Assembly: GCA_021186555.1 (NCBI GenBank)
Contig: JAJKFL010000013.1
Coordinates: 33,880,743-33,944,742 of the forward strand
Length of the DNA: 64,000 nt
Direction of reading: 5' to 3'
From: Reticulitermes speratus
Lineage: Eukaryota > Arthropoda > Insecta > Blattodea > Rhinotermitidae
The first letter of the stretch is position 1; the number at the start of each line of letters is the position of its first letter. Of the stretch, positions 35,050 through 46,315 are shown in pieces. The notes beneath the pieces were generated by a model. The model made no database searches. It had not been told where the DNA came from and saw only the letters and a program-made list of their open reading frames with translations. Position numbers and translations under genes: made by a program.

Positions 35050-36420
35050 GTCAGCATAACACAACCCACCAGCTGTATGGTGTCTGCCAGTGAATGTGGT
35101 TGTGTGTATGATGCCCGAATCTCAATTAAACCCATCGATCTGAGGCAGCCAGCCGACAGTCGGTGTGACCTCTAGACTCGCTCTCAGTTTATTGCATACT
35201 TGATTAATTCCTAGCACTATTTTTGGCTCCTAACGATTGAAATTCATGGGCTGGCGCTCTCTGCAAGAATGGCATATGTTTCGCGCTAGAGACCCACTGT
35301 TATTAGTAATATTTATCTGAAAACGTCAGAGTGATTTATTGGTTTTACTCGTGGCTTTATTTCAGGTATTATGCACTGTATGGATGACAGGTTGAAAAGG
35401 AACAGGCCTGTATAAAATGCCTAAAATATTTCTGTGTCTTGTGTAATATTTAAAACAAAATGACCCTCTGCTGAGATATGCTGACGTGTCGATTGGAAAA
35501 TGCGTACAAATCCCTCAAAATGGGGATAAAATATTTCTCCGAAGCGGTACCCATTGACGAAGCTAAATGGCGTCACATCAGCAGTGTTTAGACTTGCTTT
35601 TACGTTAATACAGGATTCTTTTCCACCCACATTTTGTGCTCCTTTCTTGACACGTCTTGTAGGTGTTTGTGTGACGTACTTGTGTTTTGCGCATTCGGTC
35701 TTCTGTGATGTGACGATGTTTCGCTGCGAGGAACATAGGGAAATACTAAGACCACTGTACCCTTGAAAATGAAGGCGCCACGTTTCTTCGAAACTTCATG
35801 AAACACTAACCTAAAGCAGAGCGTTTTATTCCAGGATAGCTGAGTCCTCGCGAACACCGCTTTGGAAACATCAGTTCTCACATATCTTCTGTGTTTGTTT
35901 TCTGTGATTGTTCAACATTCCTGCATGCAATGGTGTGATAGATCTCCTTCAGCCTGTTGACGCTACTAATTTTTTTCTACCTTAATAAATCTCTTATTTT
36001 ATTTTGCTGCTTCATTATCGCGAAACTGGCCTATCTGTCCCTGTAAATATTATAAACATAAATATTTGAGAATTGGATAATTTTGTTGCTATTGTGCTGT
36101 GTGTTCAGACATTAACTAGTCTAGTCCATGTATATTTTATACGACAATTTCCATTCAATATATTAACAATACGATCGAATCGTGTTTTAAGACAGTACAG
36201 TCCTTTCCGTGCGTTAACACTACATACTAGACATAGAACCAAATGATCATTACTAGAACCCTTGTGTGAAATGTAACCTAAAACTATCAGTGCTTACAGA
36301 CAGTAATTGTGATATTCACAGCGCTGAGAAACTGATCTTTATACCAAATTTTAACCGCCGTTTTATACGGATGTGAAACTTGGTCTGCAACATAGTGGTG
36401 ATCTTAGGAAGATGCATGGG
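35050..36420. other. intergenic with one MITE fragment
   Basis: Apart from a family D motif at 35695-35745 (TTCTGTGATGTGACGATGTT) I see nothing supportable. Confidence 0.4.
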
Positions 36421-36424
36421 CATA

Positions 36425-36700
36425 AAAAGGTAAAGTTCATTCTGTCCATCCCTTGAAGGCATATAGAGGGAGTATAGGTATAGTTTCATCATTCTTAACC
36501 CCAGCACTAATGGAGATGAGTGATTAACTTTACGCCCCGGCCGCCTTACTCCCGAGAAACAACCTCGGTACCCATTTAACAGGAGGCTGGTTCGGCTTCA
36601 CAGCCCGTCTGGACCTTTTGGAGGAAAGGGATTCGAAACGCGGACTAGCATTGTCACTACTCCTACTACATTAACCTGGCTCCCTATTTAGGCATAAGAG
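36425..36700 (-). mobile_element. SINE family S1, minus copy, long-tail variant
   Basis: Minus orientation, with TTTACGCCCCGGCCGCCTTA, CCGTCTGGACCTTTTGGAGG, and a B box remnant at GATTCGAAACGCGG. The 3' part carries the extra segment near TTCTTAACCCCAGCAC, also seen at 24990. Two open frames overlapping it are shadows. Confidence 0.65.
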
Positions 36701-36704
36701 GGAG

Positions 36705-38525
36705 GAAATAACTGAGACTGGAAGGAACTGCCTAATGAGGAGCTTCAGGGTATTTATTCTTCACCAGATGTTATCAAGGTGATAAGATGAAAGAGGCTGA
36801 GATGGTTATGATATGTTGCAGATACTCGAAGATCTGAAGGGAAGATTCCGTATAAGGCAGCCAATTTCTTATCCAGCTGGATTTTATCTTCTGAAGAAGG
36901 GCTCTGCATTATAGGGCCAGTCAGTTATTTAGTTATTTCTTGACACTGTTGTAGCCGTAAAGTTGGTAGATGTGTCATGTAGGGAGGGCACCGCTTTGCA
37001 GGTCCGTTAGGCAGTAGGAGTCGGATTGCCAAGCAGTCACGTGGTAGAGTGCCGATAAGAGTAACGGTGGACGTTCGAAAAGTGTAAGCTGGCCTGCAAC
37101 GTTCATATTCACACGCCGCAGAACATTACAAAGAAAAAATTGTTCTATGAATAAACCCACATTACTCTGTGAATTTCCTTACAAAAGTGAAATGTACATG
37201 TAAGTACAACGAAACCTGAATAAAGCTTTTTTGTACGCATTGCAACTACGAAGGTAGTTGGTCTTCTCCACCTTCACAGCAAAGCATTATATATATTCCC
37301 GAGATAATGCTTGTGCCACCGACTGAGAGGGGGGACAGTAACACTATGGCAGTTCGCTCTCACCTCAAAAATGTTCGTATCTGTTTGTACGAGTCTCATT
37401 CTTGGTAGGCAATTAAATATTGCATACATAAGTAAGCACAACATGACTATTACTGGCACGATGTTTAGGCCTATGCCATTTTTTAAAATCAGTCTGTTGT
37501 TTCGAAATTTACTGTTACGTCAATCAATCTGTATTTCCTCCAGAAGCAAAGAAAGCAGGCTCAGAACATACAACATTAGACAAGTGACATAAGAGATAAA
37601 GTAAGGGGCGCATATGCCGACACTAGTGCCATCTATTATCCATCTCAAGCCTCTTCTCCATCCTTTGTTTGGCCTTTTATCCAGGCGATTGGTTTGTCGT
37701 AGCAACAATCAATCATCATCAGTTTGAGAGAGTGGGGCAGAAAGCCACTCGGTGGATTCTCACAGCGTCAGTTTCAAAGCAGCAGTCCGTCATATCAATC
37801 ATTGGTAGAAACGCCTAAACACCCACCGCAATTGTTTAACCCAAGAACCAATTTCATGTTTTAAAATTTTCCACTCTGCCCGTACATAAGCTTTTATGAC
37901 GGGCTTCGTTAATTTATGGGGTCGGTACCAGATAGCGTTTGAATCGCAGACAGGTAATTTTCTAGTCAGCTAAACTTTTCACACAATATAGTTCCCTGAT
38001 AAAGAAAATTTCTCCCAACCCCTAAATCATTAATACCTCTACGCCCTTATGTTACATATAACAGTTCATTTATTGTAAACTTTTGTTAAAGGATGAAAGG
38101 CTTATGGTACAACCGTATCTGTTTCGAAGTCTCCTGAAATTTTGTAAGCATTAAAGTTTGATTTCCCGAACTTGAATTTGATGCTAATGACGTCTCGCCG
38201 TAAAGAAAAGCTATTACATTACTACGGTTATGATCTTCTGGTATGTTTTGTCTGTTAGACACTTATCGACGTTTCTGAGTAACCTGCTGTTCCCAGGTTC
38301 AGGACAGAAGCATACGCAATGCCAAAAGCATTGCAGGTGATATATGTACTGGCGCTGTGAGCGAAGTGAAAGTGGGCGCTGTACAGATGTCACAGAATGT
38401 TACATATTTGCCGAGAACAACATGGCGTCGCCTCCCACGACACCAGAAACGTCCCGAGAGCTTCATATGCCACATAAAATGTTAGTCTTCCGCAGGTAAT
38501 CAAAGTTTAGGAGAAACAAATCAAA
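36705..38525. other. intergenic, nothing recognised
   Basis: No supported gene. A short near-palindrome (AATGCCAAAAGCATTGC, about 38320) is too short to call. Confidence 0.35.
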
Positions 38526-38529
38526 ACTC

Positions 38530-38690
38530 TTGATGTAGGTTGGACATGTAGTACGAATGGAGGATATGAGAAATGCATAAAAGTCTGGTCAGGAACCGAA
38601 AGGGAAGAAACTACTTAGAAAAGCTAGGCGTAGATGTTAGGATGATATCGTAAAATTAAACAGGATATTAAGACCTGAATTTAGTAAACT
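38530..38690 (+). pseudogene. non-LTR retrotransposon tail (LINE family L1x), fragment
   Basis: With frame corrections the plus strand reads as a basic C-terminal segment: GHVVRMEDMRNA, then EPKGKKLLRKARRR, then DDIVKLNRIL. This pattern (GHV.RM...RNA..., K.EGK..L...RRRW.D.I.) is typical of the C-terminus of RTE/Jockey-like insect reverse transcriptases and matches the 44645 and 53200 copies. Stops and a frameshift make it dead. It lies immediately upstream of a different LINE tail. Confidence 0.55.
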
Positions 38691-39380
38691 GCTGTGGATG
38701 GTGTCAAGTGATGGTGTAATATGAACACGAAAATGAACCTGTAGGTGCCATAAAGGATGCTGGAATATTTTAACCATCTGGTAGCGTGATAACCGATGAT
38801 GCAAGATGTACATATGAAATTAAATCCAGGATTGTCATGGCAAAAGCAGCTTTCAACAAGAAAAGGCTCTTTACACCAATAAATTGGACTTAAATTTAAG
38901 GAAGAAGCTGGTAAAGTGCTACATTTGGAGCATAGCTTTTTATGGTGCTGAAACTTTAACACTTCGGACGTAAATCAGAAATACCTGGAGGTTTTGAAAT
39001 GTGGTGCTGGAGAAGGATAGAGAAGAACAGTTGCACTGATCGTGTCAGAAAAGAAGTATTACACAGAGCGAAGAAGGTGGGAAATATCCTACGAACAATA
39101 AAAAGAAGGAAGGCTAATTGGATTAGTCATATCTTGCGTAGGAACTTCGTTCTAAAACACGTTATTGAAGAAATGATTGAGAGAAGGATGGAAGTGAAGA
39201 GAAGACCTGGAAGAAGAGGTAAGCAGCTGCTGGATGATTTGAAATGAAAAGAGAAGACACTGGAAATTGAAAGAGGAAGCACTAGATCTTACTCTGTGGG
39301 GAACTGGCTTTGGAAGAGTCTGTGGACCTGTCGTAAGACAGACTACAGAATGAAATACTTGGCTCTGCAAATGTACAATG
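38690..39380 (+). pseudogene. non-LTR reverse transcriptase C-terminal remnant (LINE family L2x)
   Basis: Segments in changing frames: EIKSRIVMAKAAFNKK (about 38818-38865), CYIWSIAFYGAETLTL (about 38919-38966), then an open stretch at 38999-39247 with WCWRRIEKNSCTDRVRKE, RRKANWISHILRRN and RPGRRGKQLLDDLK. These correspond to the region after the RT palm and the C-terminal basic part of RTE-like retrotransposons, and the trailer CTCTGTGGGGAACTGGCTTTGG follows. A frameshift and a stop upstream of 38999 break it. This is a 5'-truncated copy, as usual for LINEs. Confidence 0.65.
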
Positions 39381-39589
39381 GGCTATTCAAGAAAGATTGA
39401 TCCATGAAGTCTCTGAGTTTGAACTTCCAAAAATACAGCATAAAAATCTTGCCACTGAGGAAGATCGTGAAGTCACAATAGGATTCTCGCTTTGGTATTC
39501 AGTGTCTTACGCTTGTGATCTCTTAAGCCATTAAGGTGCAGTGGTTATTTTATTTATTGACTGTATTTACCGCGCTCCATTTATTTGTT

Positions 39590-39680
39590 TCGCATTATTT
39601 CCCCAGACAGCCTTAAGTGGCTGGTCTTTATAGTGGAGACTGCGTATTTACTGTGAGGTTATAACTGAAATTTTAATTAT
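39590..39680 (+). repeat. interspersed repeat family E, plus copy
   Basis: CGCATTATTTCCCCAGACAG, TTAAGTGGCTGGTC and TACTGTGAGGTTATAACTG match the other family E copies. Confidence 0.5.
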
Positions 39681-39684
39681 AATT

Positions 39685-42120
39685 GCTGTTCATAACTTTT
39701 CGTACGTGTTGAAGTGAATGTTTTGCTTTTGACGAGGAGCAAATTCGATCGCTGTCCGCAAGTCAGGTGTATTAAACCATCGGATTTCAACAGTACCTCC
39801 AGTTTCTTAATTAAATATACTCCTGTGACCCTACGTATTCTGACAGAATTTTGCCGTGTTTAAGGATGTATGAATTTAAAAGTTCTGTCAGACCTTTTGC
39901 ATATAATAAACGACTCTGGGTTAAAAAAATTGCACTGTTGGGAAGTTTGGGTTTCATGTTGGGAGGCCTGCTTGAGCAGCACGTATTGCAACATGGGATT
40001 TGGGTATCTAGTGGAGACCTGCATGAGAATCACACAGTGCGACCTGGAATTTGTTACCGATTCATCACTTGCTCTTGGTCCGAGAGAATCCACGGACTGA
40101 GTTGGCGAGTCGCATGATCCTTCAGATATGCGAACTATCGTGGCCTCCGTTATGGAAGTGATCTAAATACTATTTACAAACACTTTTCATACCTCATAGT
40201 GAACGTATTACGGCTCCATTACAGAAACAGACCAGGTAATGCTTTTTAGATAAATAATCTGTTCGTATTGTGAGAATCATACAAAAGAAATAAACAATTT
40301 TTAAAAATACAGAAATATGAAGTATGTATGCAGTGCATGTTGTAACACTGAGCTTTAATGTTCATCCTATGTAGCTGATATAGCAAAACTATGCTACAGC
40401 AAAAAAGTTAGAAAAAGTAAATCTTTAACCTCACGTTAAAATTTAACCTCTTGCCAATGGGTCACATTTTGAGTGGCCTTCAGTTAAATCCCCGTTAATT
40501 ATTGAATGAGTGACGTCAGCAGACTCCAGTATCGACAATTTGCCAATTAAAGCTGCGAAGTGGCGCGCATAATCCCCTTTTCCCCCGCGGAATTATAGGG
40601 CTTATAAGCAATAAAGTTTTCTGATCCCAGTTTACCTCCCCAGACAAACTTTGTCATCAAGATACTGGGCTCAAACCCTGACACCTGCCACCCCGTCAGT
40701 TTAATTGCATTAGGGACAAATCACACCCACACTAAACTGTCGCCTGCTTTGCATTTTAGAGACCTTGGTTCAAGTACAGTCCGGATAAACTATTATTATA
40801 TTAGTAATACAAAGCCAGTTGAATATTTAACGAGAATTTTTTAAAAACATACTTCTTAAAAAGCCTAACCCTGGAAAGTTTTATAAGTACAGATACTTTA
40901 AACTGAGATACTGAACTTTGACGGAATAATAGTAAGCAATATGCAGTGCTGCTTTCGGAATAAACTTCTCTCGACAAATGTTGTCTATTCTTCCGTGCTA
41001 ACTACGACACAGAGTCAGGAACACGAGACTTTTGTTAGGGATTATTTGGGGGCAAAACAAAGATCGCTTGTTGACACTCTTGTCCGTTGATGGTATTGAC
41101 TAAACCATGCAGCTCTGTTTGTTGCGTATTGAACTGGTTCATTTACAGTTGCTGCAATGTATATGACTCTTGCCAGGATAAATGTTTTTATGTGGCGGTG
41201 CGCACAAATGGCTACGATATCGAAACGTCGCGATGCTATTGGAAACAGACGTCATTCTAAAATTTTTAGTAGTTTAGTGACTTGTTACTGATAGAGATTA
41301 GAGTAACGTGTTTACTCGTCGAAATCCTAACTCAGATCTATATGCTCACTCTATAATTCTCAGTTTAGTATCATATTTTCATTTATGGGTAGCCAGATAC
41401 AAGTTGTTAACTCCCAACTGTTGTGTTTAGTTTCCAGAGACCAAATAAAGTGTGATAAGCTCATTCGCCGAAACCGAACACAAAGTGATATATTTACTGA
41501 TCGTTGACCAAAGCTCGAATATCCTGGACTTGAACTTGGCCGTCAGGGATGGTGGCGTTACAGATTTTCAGTTGGGTTTGTAGAATGGCTCGTAACCATG
41601 TAGTGTGAGAACTCCTGTTTCGAGTAAAGAGCATAATCAGACTTGGTTGATTTCATCAATATTATATGATGCAGATTCTTCGGTGAAATCTTAACACGTG
41701 CATGGTATTATCGTCTAGCTGACAAAAGAATACTGCTTTCTCTGTGTCGTGGTTTTGGTGACGTTTACCACAGTCGTCAGGCGCTGTTAGACTTGAAACC
41801 CTTCTTTATATTGTTGTGTATGACATAATTTCAAACAACCGTACTGATTTCGCTTAAATGCCGTCCGCTGGTATATTTTATATTTTGGATTTCTTGTATA
41901 AGTAATATGTTATGTAAGTACGTAAATAACTTTAATCAAAGACACATTTCGTATTACGTTCTTTATCTTCTCTCATCGTTTCTTTTTTTTCAATACTTTG
42001 TGGGCTGATATAAAATTTTAAAGTGAATTTTCCCCAGTGTTTAATTAAACAGCGATCCCTGAAGAAAGATAGATGAAGGTATAAATTGTGAGATATAAGT
42101 TTAATTCACCTTCACACATT
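39685..42120. other. intergenic, nothing recognised
   Basis: Small incidental frames only. A possible tRNA-like fragment near 40660-40780 is too weak to call. Confidence 0.35.
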
Positions 42121-42124
42121 CTAA

Positions 42125-42280
42125 ACGTAGACAGGAGATGGAGGTGATTGGTCGGATTTACGCCCCAACCGCTTTAATCCTGGGGAAAAACCATTAGCGC
42201 TAGAAGAATGAAACGCGCCCAGAATCGGTCTGGATGCTGTGAAGAAGAGAAAAATTTCTTACCCTGTTTTCTTTAAAGAA
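42125..42280 (-). mobile_element. SINE family S1, minus fragment
   Basis: GAGATGGAGGTGATTGGTC, TTTACGCCCCAACCGCTTTA and CGGTCTGGATGCTGTGAAG follow the S1 order on the minus strand. The head is missing. It lies 65 bp from the DUF4817-type element. Confidence 0.6.
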
Positions 42281-42340
42281 AAGAAAATGGGCTATCAGAT
42301 CATATTTAGCCCAGATCCCACCATATCTTAACTAGGTATG

Positions 42341-43573
42341 GCAATTACAATCCTTCAATGTGTGCACCCTGGGTCACACGACACACATCCACACGGTAAT
42401 CAAACTCATCCCAGACCCGGTGTAGCATGTCCGCTGTAATGGCCTGCAGTGCATGCGCTATCCGATCACGAATTTCATGGATGGACGTGGGCAATGGTGG
42501 TACATAAACGCTGTCTTTAACGAACCCCCAAAGAAAGAAATCGCACGGTGTAAGATCTGGCGAACGGGGTGGCCAAAGGAGAAGGTTCTTGTCTCCATTT
42601 GCAGCAGCACGTCCGATCCAGCGCTGTGGAAGAACACGATTGAGAAGCACTCGTACATTCCTGTGAAAATGGGGGGGAGCTCCGTCCAGTTGTAGAATGT
42701 AATCGTCATAATTGGTATTCAGTTGGGGTAACAACCAGCTTTCCAACATGTCCAAAAATGAGTCGCCAGTCACAGTTGCTTCAGCGAAGAAAAATGGGCC
42801 GTGCACTTTCTCGCGGGACACCGCACAGAAAAAGTTGACTTTTGGAGAGTCACGCTGGTGCTCTGTCTGTGCATGTGGTTGCTCGGTTCCCCAGATACGG
42901 ACATTGTGTCTGTTCACCTTGCCACAGATGTGGAATGTGGCTTCATCGGAGAAGATCAGTCTTTCTACGAACCCATCTTCCTCCATTTTCAACTGCATCT
43001 CCTCGCAAAAGTCACGCCTTTTCACTTTGTCTGCTGGTTTAAGGGCCTGCGCCAATCGCATCTTGTACGGTTTAAAACATAGCCGCTTACGCAACACCTT
43101 CCACACCGTCATTTTTGGCATGCCCAATTCCCTGCTTCCTTTAGCCACTGACTTGCGGGGACTTCGCTGAAACGCCTCACGCACTCTTTCAATGTTTTCG
43201 TCAGACACACGAGGTCGACCAGGACTCTTGCCTTTACACAAGCATCCAGTTTCTACAAACTGTCGGTACCACCTGCTTATGTTATTCTTGTGTGGTTCGT
43301 CTTTTTTAAACCGTGCACGAAACTCACGCTGCACTGTAATCACAGATCTGGACACCTCAAAACAGAGCACACAGAAAGCCTTCTCCTGCTGCAACGCCAT
43401 CTTTGAAACTGGCCCCGCGGCCACGCAGTAAGCATGAGAAGCGAACTGCTGGTAGCGCATGAGAAACTTGGACAGTTGCAGCCGCTGACGATGTATATTG
43501 TGCCCGTATAATGTGAGACATAAATTTTTTATTCACTTTCGAAACCGCACCATTCTTTTGTGTATGCCCTGTA
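42341..43573 (-). mobile_element. Tc1/mariner-superfamily element with DUF4817-type transposase
   Basis: The coding part is complete (see the ORF). At the 5' side of the gene a likely end is ACAGGGCATACACAAAAG, read inward from 43573 on the minus strand. At the 3' side the sequence just after the stop codon (about 42330-42344) has only a weak resemblance to it (AGGTATGGCAATTA), so either the right terminal repeat has diverged or that end is truncated. Boundaries are therefore approximate and no target duplication is claimed. Confidence 0.5.
42345..43460 (-). CDS. Tc1/mariner-like transposase with N-terminal DUF4817 HTH, intact
   Basis: Predicted DDD transposase. The open frame has 371 codons, but the likely start is Met21 (minus strand, 43400; MALQQEKAFCVLCF), which begins the DUF4817 helix-turn-helix; the 20 residues before it look like leader. 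Domains: HTH at ~25-75 (ISRWYRQFVETG), a linker KGKSPGRPRVSDENI with the GRPR hook at ~81-84, a second HTH at ~105-130 (LGMPKMTVWKVLRKR), then an RNase H-like core. Catalytic acids are D172 (IFSDEATF), D259 (LQLDGAPPHF) and D307 (PPRSPDLTPCDFFLWG). The spacing between the last two is 47 residues, longer than the 34-41 of classic mariner, maT or Tc1. The C-terminus CRVTQGAHIEGL ends at TAA. No stop or frameshift, so it may be functional if its ends are. Family knowledge: such ORFs are common in arthropod genomes. Confidence 0.8.
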   Translation of the reverse strand: MRYQQFASHAYCVAAGPVSKMALQQEKAFCVLCFEVSRSVITVQREFRARFKKDEPHKNNISRWYRQFVETGCLCKGKSPGRPRVSDENIERVREAFQRSPRKSVAKGSRELGMPKMTVWKVLRKRLCFKPYKMRLAQALKPADKVKRRDFCEEMQLKMEEDGFVERLIFSDEATFHICGKVNRHNVRIWGTEQPHAQTEHQRDSPKVNFFCAVSREKVHGPFFFAEATVTGDSFLDMLESWLLPQLNTNYDDYILQLDGAPPHFHRNVRVLLNRVLPQRWIGRAAANGDKNLLLWPPRSPDLTPCDFFLWGFVKDSVYVPPLPTSIHEIRDRIAHALQAITADMLHRVWDEFDYRVDVCRVTQGAHIEGL

Positions 43574-43574
43574 C

Positions 43575-44640
43575 TTCGATATTGAATTTAAAAAATAATT
43601 ATCCACAGTGTAGGGTGTTAATACTAGATCACAGACAGACAGACAAGACAGGCCACTTAAGGAGTTGTGATTGTGTAAGAAACTCCTAAAAGTTGATGAT
43701 TACCCTTTACAGAAAGTTAACATTTGAAATGTGGCCTACTGTTAATATATTCTGAAGTAGCATCCAGGCGGCACTGCAATGGAAAACCAGAAAATAAAGT
43801 AAACTAATACTCCATAGTTCCTACATGTGGGGAAAGGATGCCTGGGTACTAAAGAAGAAAGACAGAGTCAAAATTTAATACGCAAGGGTGGCATTTTTAA
43901 GATGAGTGGAACAGACTAGGCTACAATTACAGGTGGGATTAGAAATGTCGAAATCCGAAGAAAATTAGAAACGTGCACAGTAAAAGACGAAATGAAGGGG
44001 CGTTGAATCCGGCTATACGACATATCTAAATAACGGATGTTACTGTAATACCAGAACAATCATGCACCAACTGGGAGAAGAGATAATTACCGTTCAAGAA
44101 GAAGATGGGAAGCTGAAGGTGGAAGGTGGAAGATGGAATGTGCTGTGCTTGACGTGGTGGTGGTGCTTTTGATAATGATGATGATGAATGAATATGCCTT
44201 TAATATCAGTGCTTAGTAAAATGTTTCCAAGTCGTCATTTGGTGTGAAATATGTGTGGATTTGAAAATGCATCTTTTCAACACTTCAGGTTGGTTCTTCC
44301 GGGGATTTACTCCTATCATCATATTAATAGGTTTGGGGTAGTTCCCCCGGTATGAATATTTAGCTGCCCCTTCTCTCACTCCATGCCGAGGGCTTGTACG
44401 TATCTGTGGGGTTGAAATCAAAAGCGGCGTGGATTCCTGTACTCGGGGGTCTGTAGATCAATCCCAGACATCCCTAACCTTTGTCTAATTACTGTGTGTA
44501 GGTCTACTCTGACGTACAGAATATAGACCTCTTTACTGGTGCAGTTTGTATCTATGTTACCTCCTGTCGTTTTGTTTCTCGTACTGTTGTAACTGCAAGT
44601 ACTTAAATTTTATTTTAATTAAATTTGATATGAGAAAACC
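43575..44640. other. intergenic, nothing recognised
   Basis: No supported feature. Short GA/GT-rich stretch at 44090-44195. Confidence 0.35.
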
Positions 44641-44644
44641 TCAA

Positions 44645-45200
44645 ATTTTCCAGTTGCCTTGTATAAGTGTGAAAATTCGTCTGTCACAGAAAGTGAGCAT
44701 AGACTGAGGGTGTCTGAGAACAGAGTGACGAGGAGAATTTTGCACCAAGTGGAAATGACAGGAGGATGGAGAAAACTGCATAGCAAGGTGCTGCTTAATA
44801 ATTGTTACTCGTCGCTGAAAGTAAATGGGCATGGTGAAATCGAGGAGGAGGAGATTGGCGGTACGTGTGGCATGCATGGGAGAGAAGACAGTGCACACAA
44901 AGTTTGGTACAAAACCTTGAGGAAATGATATCTCGTAAAAGACTTAGACGTAGATGGGAGTACAATAATAAATAAGTCACATAAATAGGATTGCAGGATG
45001 ACTACTGGATGTATGTGGTTCAGGATATGGACCAGTGGCGGGCTGTTGTGAAAACGGTAATGAACCTTCGAGTTCCTTACAAATGGACACTGCTTACTTG
45101 TTCATTAACGATGAACTTCTCAAGAGGAACTCTGTTGTGTAGATGTGATTCTAAGAAAATCTCGAGGAAGTTGGCCCACGTGAAGAAGCACTGTTGAATT
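44645..45200 (+). pseudogene. non-LTR retrotransposon tail (LINE family L1x)
   Basis: 5'-truncated copy beginning near LYKCENSSVTESEHRLRVSE (44659 onward), continuing VTRRILHQVEMTGGWRKLHS, an eroded GHV..M-type region, and after frameshifts QDMDQWRAVVKTVMNLRVPY followed by a FSRGTLLC trailer. The order (YxCENWSL...ENRVLRRI...GGWRKLH...DRDQWRA.VNTVMNLRVP) fits the C-terminus of a common insect RTE-like element. The small 68-89 codon frames here are pieces of it. Confidence 0.65.
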
Positions 45201-45384
45201 GCTGCTTTATTCTGTGTCTTTATTTAGAATACCTTATTAAGTTTCTTGCTTATGTCAAAAAAGTCTGAGAAATACTGCGGTAGAACGTACTGTTAAGTCC
45301 AAGGAAAAGAGACCTTGAGAAGCTAACAGTCGCTGGACAAGGATTTCCATCTCTTATTACGGTTTCGACAATAGCCCTCTGACC

Positions 45385-45540
45385 GAACAAGTTGGCTGAA
45401 ACAGTAAACGATGTGACCTTTGTTCTGGTTCGAATCTGGGCCGCGATACCGACTATTCTGACAGAGGTTTTGTGTAGTTCCCATCATTGCATATAAAGAA
45501 GTGTCATGATATTTCCTTAAATTACTGGAATCTTATTAGA
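45385..45540 (+). repeat. tRNA-like SINE fragment
   Basis: GTTGGCTGAAACAGTAAACG (A box region) and CTGGTTCGAATCTGGG (B box), with the body TATTCTGACAGAGGTTTTGT. The body phrase recurs at 52150 (TATTCTGACAGAGACCGTTT), so this is a repeat family distinct from S1. Confidence 0.45.
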
Positions 45541-45574
45541 AGAACTTACATATTAACTTCTCTCTCTTGAAGAT

Positions 45575-45640
45575 ACAGACAGATTTCTTAGAAAGCTCTG
45601 CAAATGCCTACTAGTCTACCTGGTGTCATAACACAGTAAC
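45575..45640 (-). repeat. MITE family D fragment, minus
   Basis: TTTCTTAGAAAGCTCTGC followed by CCTACTAGTCTACCTGGTGT, the inverted form of the family motif. Decayed. Confidence 0.3.
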
Positions 45641-45754
45641 ACAAAATATGAATATCTACCGTGATAAAAACTTGTGTTCTCCGTGTGCTTAATTAATTAC
45701 CACATCATGAAAATGTATGGGGGAATGAAGACAAAAATTCAACAATTCCTAAGT

Positions 45755-45960
45755 TCTGCAGGTGAGTGGGTGACGTCACGTCCAGACCGCTTTACCTCTC
45801 TGTAAGATTTCCCTGATTCCATTGAACAGGTGTTGGGTGGACCGCAGAGCCGCTCAGGACACTTTCAAGACGTGAACTATTGCCCCTCCTGGAATCTAAC
45901 ACCGATGCCTCTGTTTTCCATCCCTCTGCCTAGTCACTGTACTCACTGCTATCGAGGAAC
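45755..45960 (-). mobile_element. SINE family S1, minus copy
   Basis: GGGTGACGTCACGTCCAGAC, CGCTTTACCTCTCTG, GTTGGGTGGACCGCAGAGCC. The B box is lost. It lies about 95 bp from another S1 copy in the same orientation. Confidence 0.5.
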
Positions 45961-46054
45961 TTAAAGACCACAATTCGAATACTTAATGTCGTGGAAGCCC
46001 CCCAAATGTTACACGCACAAATTGCTGATTTGTGTATCTGTGAAATGTAAAAAG

Positions 46055-46315
46055 GTGAAAGGTAAAGTTCTCCCTATCCGCGCCATGAAGGCCTGTAGGC
46101 ACTAGATGGAGGTGAGTGGTCAACTTCACATCCTGGCCGCCTTGCCGTCGGAGGAAGAACTCGAGACAACAATTGAATAGGAAAATGGATAGGCCCCAGA
46201 GCCGGTCTGGATGTTTTGGAGAAAAGACCATCTCTTTTTCCTACCAGAATGTAACCCCTGATCGTCCAGCCCATAACTTAGTCACTGTAACGACAATGCC
46301 TATATGTTTCCGAAA
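46055..46315 (-). mobile_element. SINE family S1, minus copy, short-tail variant
   Basis: The tail GCCATGAAGGCCTGTAGGCA reads directly into CTAGATGGAGGTGAGTGGTC. Then come CGCCTTGCCGTCGGAGGAAG, GAGCCGGTCTGGATGTTTTG and a head near CCAGCCCATAACTTAGTCAC. It lacks the ~45-bp segment present at 24990 and 36425. Confidence 0.65.

Noticed and set aside
38300-38340. Small palindrome near AATGCCAAAAGCATTGC
   Set aside because: Too short to separate from chance in AT-rich DNA.
40640-40790. Possible tRNA-like SINE or tRNA gene
   Set aside because: B box-like words occur, but no cloverleaf or consistent A/B box spacing.
42712-43170. 152-codon plus-strand ORF opposite the DUF4817-type transposase
   Set aside because: Shadow of the minus-strand transposase.
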